Assembly: GCA_045535095.1 (NCBI GenBank)
Contig: JAZSKY010000057.1
Span: forward strand, 1 to 54,834
Direction: 5' to 3'
DNA length: 54,834 bases
From: SIG672 sp045535095
GTDB taxonomy: Bacteria; Bacillota; Clostridia; Oscillospirales; CAG-272
This document shows positions 50,810 through 54,834 of this stretch, one piece after another. The notes under the pieces were generated by a model. The model ran no database searches. It saw only the letters and a list, made by a program, of their open reading frames with translations, and was not told the origin of the DNA. The first letter of the stretch is position 1, and every line of letters begins with the position of its first letter. Made by a program: the position numbers and the translations under genes.

Positions 50810-50880
50810 CTATAACAGCGACTTTAATGTTTGTTTACCGCAAGTTTCGCCTTTGTTTTACAAACGCATCGGGCTAAACC
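50810..50880 (-). repeat. Shared 5' leader, copy 2 (oxidoreductase)
   Basis: On the minus strand, after the -10 box: GGGTTTAGCCCGATGCGTTT, then AAAACAAAGGCGAAACTTGC and GGTAAA. Copies 1 and 3 share GCCC.ATG..TTTGT-like and ACAAAGGYGAAACT segments. Confidence 0.75.
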
Positions 50881-50881
50881 C

Positions 50882-50921
50882 ATTATACCACAAATCGGCA
50901 GAGAAAGCAAGTTCTCTGCCG
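50882..50921 (-). promoter_or_regulatory. Promoter of the oxidoreductase within a hairpin
   Basis: On the minus strand TTGCTT (50905-50910) and TATAAT (50882-50887), 17 bases apart. The -35 falls in the loop of a perfect 10-bp hairpin CGGCAGAGAA/TTCTCTGCCG (50896-50921). CTGCCGATTTGTGGTATAAT is identical to the HAD promoter. Confidence 0.78.
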
Positions 50922-50950
50922 GAATTTTTGTGTTGCTGTAAACAAATATA

Positions 50951-50977
50951 AACGCCGACAGATTCTTTGTCGGCGTT
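50951..50977 (-). terminator. Terminator of the 115-residue membrane protein gene
   Basis: Perfect 10-bp stem AACGCCGACA/TGTCGGCGTT (50951-50960, 50968-50977) just after the stop codon; same CCGACA..TGTCGG core as the other two cassette terminators. Confidence 0.8.
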
Positions 50978-50985
50978 CATATTAT

Positions 50986-51333
50986 TCATTTTTTTGATAA
51001 GATGCGAATCAAATTCATAACAAAAGCAATTATAAAGGTTGAAATCCCCACAATTTCGGAAACCAAAGCGACAACGTACTTTCCGTGCGAAACCTCTGTC
51101 CATTGTCCGTGGGATTCTAAATAATAATGACCCGCTTGATATAATTCATACTCAGTTTCCGCATCATTTAATGCACTTCCCCCAAATAAAAGGGTTATAA
51201 AGAAGAAAAATTGGAATGGGATAAACAGCAAACATACTAACAAATCAAATGTTTTTTTTGATTTAATGCTTTGTATAATGCCTTTGATAGTGAAAAAGAA
51301 TATCGAAGCAATAATTAAATATTTTAAATACAC
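50986..51333 (-). CDS. 115-residue membrane protein, AT-rich
   Basis: Unrecognised protein with three predicted helices (about residues 4-18, 32-53 and 87-110) and a polar loop of about 30 residues between helices 2 and 3 (NDAETEYELYQAGHYYLE). Basic tail KK. GTG start with AAAGGAG 8 bases upstream. AT-rich codon use and the shared leader and terminator place it in the cassette set; it lies in tandem with the oxidoreductase. Function unknown. Confidence 0.68.
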   Translation of the reverse strand: MYLKYLIIASIFFFTIKGIIQSIKSKKTFDLLVCLLFIPFQFFFFITLLFGGSALNDAETEYELYQAGHYYLESHGQWTEVSHGKYVVALVSEIVGISTFIIAFVMNLIRILSKK

Positions 51334-51373
51334 AACAGATTCTCCTTTACTATAAAATTACCATCAACAAACA

Positions 51374-51430
51374 GGTTTTATCGCCAGTTTCGCCTTTGTA
51401 TAACAAATGCATCGGGCTATGCCATACCCC
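51374..51430 (-). repeat. Shared 5' leader, copy 3 (membrane protein)
   Basis: On the minus strand: ATAGGGGTATGGCATAGCCC, GATGCATTTGTTAT, then ACAAAGGCGAAACTGGCGAT and AAA. It is the best match to copy 1. The promoter upstream is not the shared one and is weak; CTTAT/ATAAG forms a small stem there. Confidence 0.75.
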
Positions 51431-51495
51431 TATCTTATTTCTCCGATAAGAACACAACGCTTTTTGCTCTTCGTCCTTTTTATCCGTTTTTTGAT

Positions 51496-52665
51496 TTATC
51501 TCGACAGCACCGAATCTACAAACTGTCTTGCCGCTCTTGCCGAGCGTCCGCCTCTGCCGAGCGCGTATCTTTCAGCCTCCTCGTCAAGCTCGCTTTCGTC
51601 CACATCGATTCCCGCCTCGGCGGCAAGTCTGTGAACGATGTCAAGATAGATCGCCTTATCGGGGCGGTTAAAGGTGACGTGCAGTCCGAATCTTTCAGAA
51701 AGCGAAACAAGCTCCTGCATCGTATCGTTGCGATGAATGTCGTCGCCCTCTCTGTCCGAAAACTTTTCCTTTATTATATGACGGCGGTTGCTCGTTGCAT
51801 AAATGACAACGTTCTGCGATTTCGCCGAAACAGATCCCTCAAGAATTGCCTTGAGCGCGCTGTAATTATCGTCGTCCTTCTGGAAGGAAAGATCGTCGAT
51901 AAAGAGTATGAATTTGAGCGGATTTTCGCTGAGCGCATCGAGAAGTCCCGCGATACTGCAAAGCTGATCCTTTCTGACCTCGATTATACGGAGTCCGTCC
52001 GCGCAAAGCTCGTTTACTATCGCCTTGACGGTTGACGATTTACCCGTACCCGCATCTCCTGTAAGAAGCACGTTTGCGGCAGGCTTGCCGTCAAGCAGAG
52101 CGCGTGTGTTTGCGAGAATTATTCTCTTTTCCCTCTCGTAAGAGGCAAGCTCGGAAAGACGGGTGTCGTCCGGGCTATGCACAGGCACGACTCTGTTTTC
52201 CTTGTCGAGATAGAACATTCTGTATTTTGCGTAAATGCCGTATCCGTGCTTTGTGACGTCCTTCGCTCTTGTCAAAAACTCGGACGCGAGGTCGATCTTC
52301 TCGGTCGCGAATTTCGGGAGGAAGCCTTTTCCCTCAAAGCCCTCGCAAAGAGCGTCGCTCGTTAAGTCGCAGAGCGCCTGAATGGTCTGTATCTCGTTCT
52401 CGGTCGCCTCTAAAATGTGCGCAGGTACGGTCTTTTTGCCGCCGACCAGCTTAAAATAGACGTTTTCACTTTCAAGGCAAAGCTCTCTGACGTACGCACC
52501 GAGGTATCCCCCGTTTGCGCGGTAAAGCGCGTTTACAAAGTCGGCATAGCTCGACTCGGTCTTTTCGCAAAGACTCTTTTTGAGCGCCTTGACAACGCTA
52601 TCGTCAAGAATATCTCTGAAAACCGCGAGCGAGTCAAGTCTTGTTTCAAGTTCTTTAAGTTTCAT
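51496..52665 (-). CDS. DUF815 AAA+ ATPase
   Basis: A 389-residue AAA+ family ATPase of the DUF815 group. Walker A LTGDAGTGKSST (about residue 205), Walker B FILFIDDLSF (about 252) and sensor-like YATSNRRH are visible. The N-terminal 190 residues are helical and variable. Function of the family is unknown. It follows ilvD by only 5 bases on the minus strand, so the two are cotranscribed. Confidence 0.87.
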   Translation of the reverse strand: MKLKELETRLDSLAVFRDILDDSVVKALKKSLCEKTESSYADFVNALYRANGGYLGAYVRELCLESENVYFKLVGGKKTVPAHILEATENEIQTIQALCDLTSDALCEGFEGKGFLPKFATEKIDLASEFLTRAKDVTKHGYGIYAKYRMFYLDKENRVVPVHSPDDTRLSELASYEREKRIILANTRALLDGKPAANVLLTGDAGTGKSSTVKAIVNELCADGLRIIEVRKDQLCSIAGLLDALSENPLKFILFIDDLSFQKDDDNYSALKAILEGSVSAKSQNVVIYATSNRRHIIKEKFSDREGDDIHRNDTMQELVSLSERFGLHVTFNRPDKAIYLDIVHRLAAEAGIDVDESELDEEAERYALGRGGRSARAARQFVDSVLSR

Positions 52666-52670
52666 ATCCT

Positions 52671-54320
52671 TTAGTCGAGGATAGCTCCGTAAGCGCCGCC
52701 CGAAACGAGCTTCGCATAGCGCTTCAGATATCCCGTAAGTTCCTTGGTTTTGGGTGTAAAGTTCTTCATTCTCTCGGCAATTACCGACTCATCTACCTTC
52801 AGCTCGATCTTATTCTCGGGGATATTTATGCTGATAATATCTCCGTTTTCAACGATACCGATGAGTCCGCCGCTTGCCGCCTCGGGCGTGATATGTCCAA
52901 CGCACGCGCCTCTCGTTGCGCCGCTGAAGCGTCCGTCGGTGATAAGAGCAACGCTCTCGCCGAGTCCCATTCCCATAATAGCAGAGGTGGGATTGAGCAT
53001 TTCTCTCATTCCGGGGCCGCCCTTCGGTCCTTCGTAGCGGATAACGATGACGTCTCCTGCCTCGATCTTGCCTCCGTCGATTGCCGCCTGAGCGTCCTCC
53101 TCGCAGTCGAACACCTTCGCGGGTCCTTCGTGGACGAGCATCTTCTCGGAGACCGCCGAGCGCTTTACAACGCTTCCCTCGGGCGCGAGATTTCCCTTGA
53201 GTACGGCAATTCCGCCCGTCTGGCTATACGGATCTTCAACAGGGCGGATAACCGAGTGATCTCTGTTCACACAGCCCTTAATATTCTCGCCGACAGTCTT
53301 GCCCGTAACCGTCATACAGTCGGTATTTATAAGCCCTTTCTTTGAAAGCTCGTTCATGACCGCGTAAACGCCGCCTGCCTCGTCAAGATCCTCCATAAAG
53401 GTAGGTCCTGCGGGCGCGAGGTGGCAAAGATTCGGGGTGTTTGCGCTTATCTCGTTAGCAATATCGAGGTCGATATCGCAACCGCATTCGTGCGCGATAG
53501 CAGGAAGATGGAGCATACTGTTTGTCGAGCAGCCGAGCGCCATATCAACTCGAAGTGCGTTCATTATCGCGTCCTTTGTCATAATGTCGCGCGGACGGAT
53601 ATTCTTTTCAAGCAGCTTCATTACCGCCATTCCCGCGTGCTTTGCAAGCTCGATTCTCGAGGAATAAACGGCAGGGATCGTTCCGTTTCCGCGAAGTCCC
53701 ATTCCGAGCACCTCGGTAAGGCAGTTCATCGAGTTTGCCGTGTACATTCCCGAACAAGAGCCGCACGTGGGGCAGGTCTTACATTCAAATTCGCACAGCT
53801 TTTCCCCGTCGATCTTGCCTGCGTTGAAGCTTCCGACCGCCTCGAACATGCTCGAAAGGCTGGTCTTTTTGCCGCCGACCTTTCCTGCAAGCATAGGTCC
53901 GCCGCTTACGAAAACCGTCGGTATATTGAGTCGCGCCGCCGCCATAAGCAATCCGGGGACGTTTTTATCACAGTTAGGGACCATAACGAGAGCGTCAAAG
54001 CCGTGAGCCTTCGCCATAGCCTCGGTAGAGTCGGCAATAAGATCGCGTGTAACGAGCGAATATTTCATTCCCTCGTGTCCCATTGCGATTCCGTCGCAGA
54101 CCGCGATCGCAGGGAAAACGACAGGTGTTCCGCCTGCCATTGCAACGCCGATTCTTACCGCCTCGACGATCTTGTCAAGGTTTATATGTCCCGGAACGAT
54201 CTCGTTGTACGAGCTGACAATACCGACCATCGGTCTGTTTTGCTCCTCTTCGGTCATTCCGAGCGCGTGATAAAGCGATCTGTGAGGCGCATTCTGCACC
54301 CCTTTTACGATATTTTCCAT
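52671..54320 (-). CDS. ilvD: Dihydroxy-acid dehydratase IlvD
   Basis: Iron-sulfur enzyme of isoleucine and valine synthesis. 549 residues with cluster cysteines in PNCDKNVPG and TCGSCSGMYTANSMNC and the IRYEGPKGGPGMREML segment. No other ilv gene is in the window. The ATG at 54320 fits family length. Its ribosome site GAAAGG is 38 bases upstream beyond a 24-nt hairpin, as at pyrK. No T-box leader is visible. Confidence 0.95.
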   Translation of the reverse strand: MENIVKGVQNAPHRSLYHALGMTEEEQNRPMVGIVSSYNEIVPGHINLDKIVEAVRIGVAMAGGTPVVFPAIAVCDGIAMGHEGMKYSLVTRDLIADSTEAMAKAHGFDALVMVPNCDKNVPGLLMAAARLNIPTVFVSGGPMLAGKVGGKKTSLSSMFEAVGSFNAGKIDGEKLCEFECKTCPTCGSCSGMYTANSMNCLTEVLGMGLRGNGTIPAVYSSRIELAKHAGMAVMKLLEKNIRPRDIMTKDAIMNALRVDMALGCSTNSMLHLPAIAHECGCDIDLDIANEISANTPNLCHLAPAGPTFMEDLDEAGGVYAVMNELSKKGLINTDCMTVTGKTVGENIKGCVNRDHSVIRPVEDPYSQTGGIAVLKGNLAPEGSVVKRSAVSEKMLVHEGPAKVFDCEEDAQAAIDGGKIEAGDVIVIRYEGPKGGPGMREMLNPTSAIMGMGLGESVALITDGRFSGATRGACVGHITPEAASGGLIGIVENGDIISINIPENKIELKVDESVIAERMKNFTPKTKELTGYLKRYAKLVSGGAYGAILD

Positions 54321-54480
54321 TTCGTGTTTTCGGAAAACTTTTAAAAAAGTTTTCCATACCTTTCAAAAACTTTCTTGAAAACCCTTTTTGGAAAAAGGGT
54401 TTTCAAACTTTCCCAAAAACTTTACTTAAAGGAAAAGCTATATTTTGTCTGTGTGTTCTCAACCTTATCCCTAAGTCCCT
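54321..54480 (-). repeat. Right half of the palindromic element before ilvD
   Basis: On the minus strand: a 50-base segment shared with the pyrK upstream region, TTTAAGTAAAGTTTTTGGG, hairpin TTGAAAACCCTTTTT/AAAAAGGGTTTTCAA (54375-54406, perfect 15-bp stem), GAAAGG, hairpin, start codon. Confidence 0.88.
54332..54364 (-). promoter_or_regulatory. ilvD hairpin-bridged ribosome site
   Basis: GAAAGG (54359-54364) is followed by a 24-nt hairpin GGAAAACTTTT-TT-AAAAGTTTTCC (54332-54355), then GAAAACACGAA and ATG (54320). Linear spacing 38, folded spacing 14. Confidence 0.65.
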
Positions 54481-54483
54481 AAT

Positions 54484-54735
54484 CTCCTCATCCGTCAGCC
54501 TTCGGCTGCCACCTTCTCCGCTGGAGAAGTCTTTCGGGTGCGTAAATTATCGTCAACGGAGTTCACCTCATCCGTCGCTAACGCGACACCTTCTCGCTGC
54601 AGCTCGGTCACGCTCGGGCTCTGACACCACACTGTGGTGTCATTCACTCCCCTCGCGCCGCTTCGCTACCCATCAAGGGGAGGGCTTGCGGGAGGACCAA
54701 AAACCGCACCTTTGGTGCCCCTTCTCCCCTACGGG
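54484..54735. repeat. GC-rich composite repeat, copy 3 (right window edge)
   Basis: CTCATCCGTCAGCCTTCGGC and the CTTCTCC/GGAGAAG stem lead into the same 185 bases as at 12-196, including the GACACCACA/TGTGGTGTC palindrome (54622-54640). Same orientation as copy 1. Confidence 0.87.
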
Positions 54736-54834
54736 GCTTCGGTGAATTTTGTTATACATTTGCAGATGTTATCCGTAGTAGCAAATTAAGGCGCCCATCC
54801 GCGCCGCGCCGATCAGACACGCCGCGTTGCGGCG
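54736..54834. other. Gene-free right edge
   Basis: No gene. GCAGATGTTATCCGTAGTAG matches the segment near 27651, and the window ends in a CGCCGC-GTT-GCGGCG palindrome (54820-54834), so the repeat tract continues beyond the edge. Confidence 0.5.

Noticed and set aside
54321..54834. T-box riboswitch before ilvD (also considered before hisZ)
   Set aside because: No T-box sequence, antiterminator or specifier loop could be found; the ilvD upstream region is fully explained by two repeat families and the hisZ leader is only about 35 bases.
1..54834. Prophage, transposase or integrase
   Set aside because: No protein in the window shows phage, transposase or site-specific recombinase motifs, so any mobility of the repeats or cassettes would need enzymes encoded elsewhere.

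Overview
The window reads as chromosomal DNA of an endospore-forming Clostridia member, probably a gut Oscillospirales-like lineage. The evidence is a spoVB-mazG-rqcP-yabP-yabQ-divIC block in the same order as Bacillus subtilis yabM-N-O-P-Q-divIC, a CotH lipoprotein, a short-form HisG with HisZ, an electron-transfer PyrK/PyrD pair, HemZ, NrdR and RNase M5. No rRNA or tRNA gene was found, so the species cannot be named. I see 53 protein genes, all intact.

Layout. 323-4219 (+): CotH-type lipoprotein, small Cys protein, polysaccharide deacetylase. 4273-6696 (-): small membrane protein and recG. 6877-10449 (+): SLOG protein, prmC, ddl, MFS transporter. 10430-10906 (-): lipoprotein. 11116-20670 (-): putP behind a complete histidine operon hisZ-G-D-C-B-H-A-F-IE. 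20806-27247 (-): pyrimidine cluster pyrK-D-F-[Na/Pi transporter]-E-B-I. 28077-28847 (+): AAC(3)-like acetyltransferase. 28997-35851 (+): recX, rimO, pgsA, holA, rnmV, nrdR, TSCPD protein, phospho-sugar mutase. 36216-36842 (+): AT-rich HAD hydrolase. 36882-46335 (-): tex, AEC transporter, hemZ, spoVB, mazG, rqcP, yabP, yabQ, divIC and a lone fumarate hydratase alpha subunit. 46603-49516 (+): esterase/acyltransferase fusion and a zinc-ribbon membrane protein. 49693-51333 (-): two AT-rich genes in tandem. 51496-54320 (-): DUF815 AAA+ protein and ilvD.

The unusual content is between the genes. First, a family of AT-rich palindromic elements sits exactly between operon genes, from one gene's stop codon to the next gene's start. 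At five genes (hisB, hisC, pyrK, ilvD, tex) a 24-32 nt hairpin lies between a GAAAGG-type Shine-Dalgarno and the start codon; folding the hairpin brings the spacing to 10-14 nt in every case. Stem changes are compensated on both sides, including in three tandem copies before nrdR.

Second, three unrelated AT-rich genes (HAD hydrolase, FAD oxidoreductase, 115-aa membrane protein) share a 5' leader and a related terminator, and two of them share a promoter, so they look like single-gene cassettes. Third, a GC-rich composite repeat of about 185 bp occurs at both ends of the window in direct orientation, with partial copies near 27.4 and 27.9 kb. The family names rest on motif recognition; no database search was possible.
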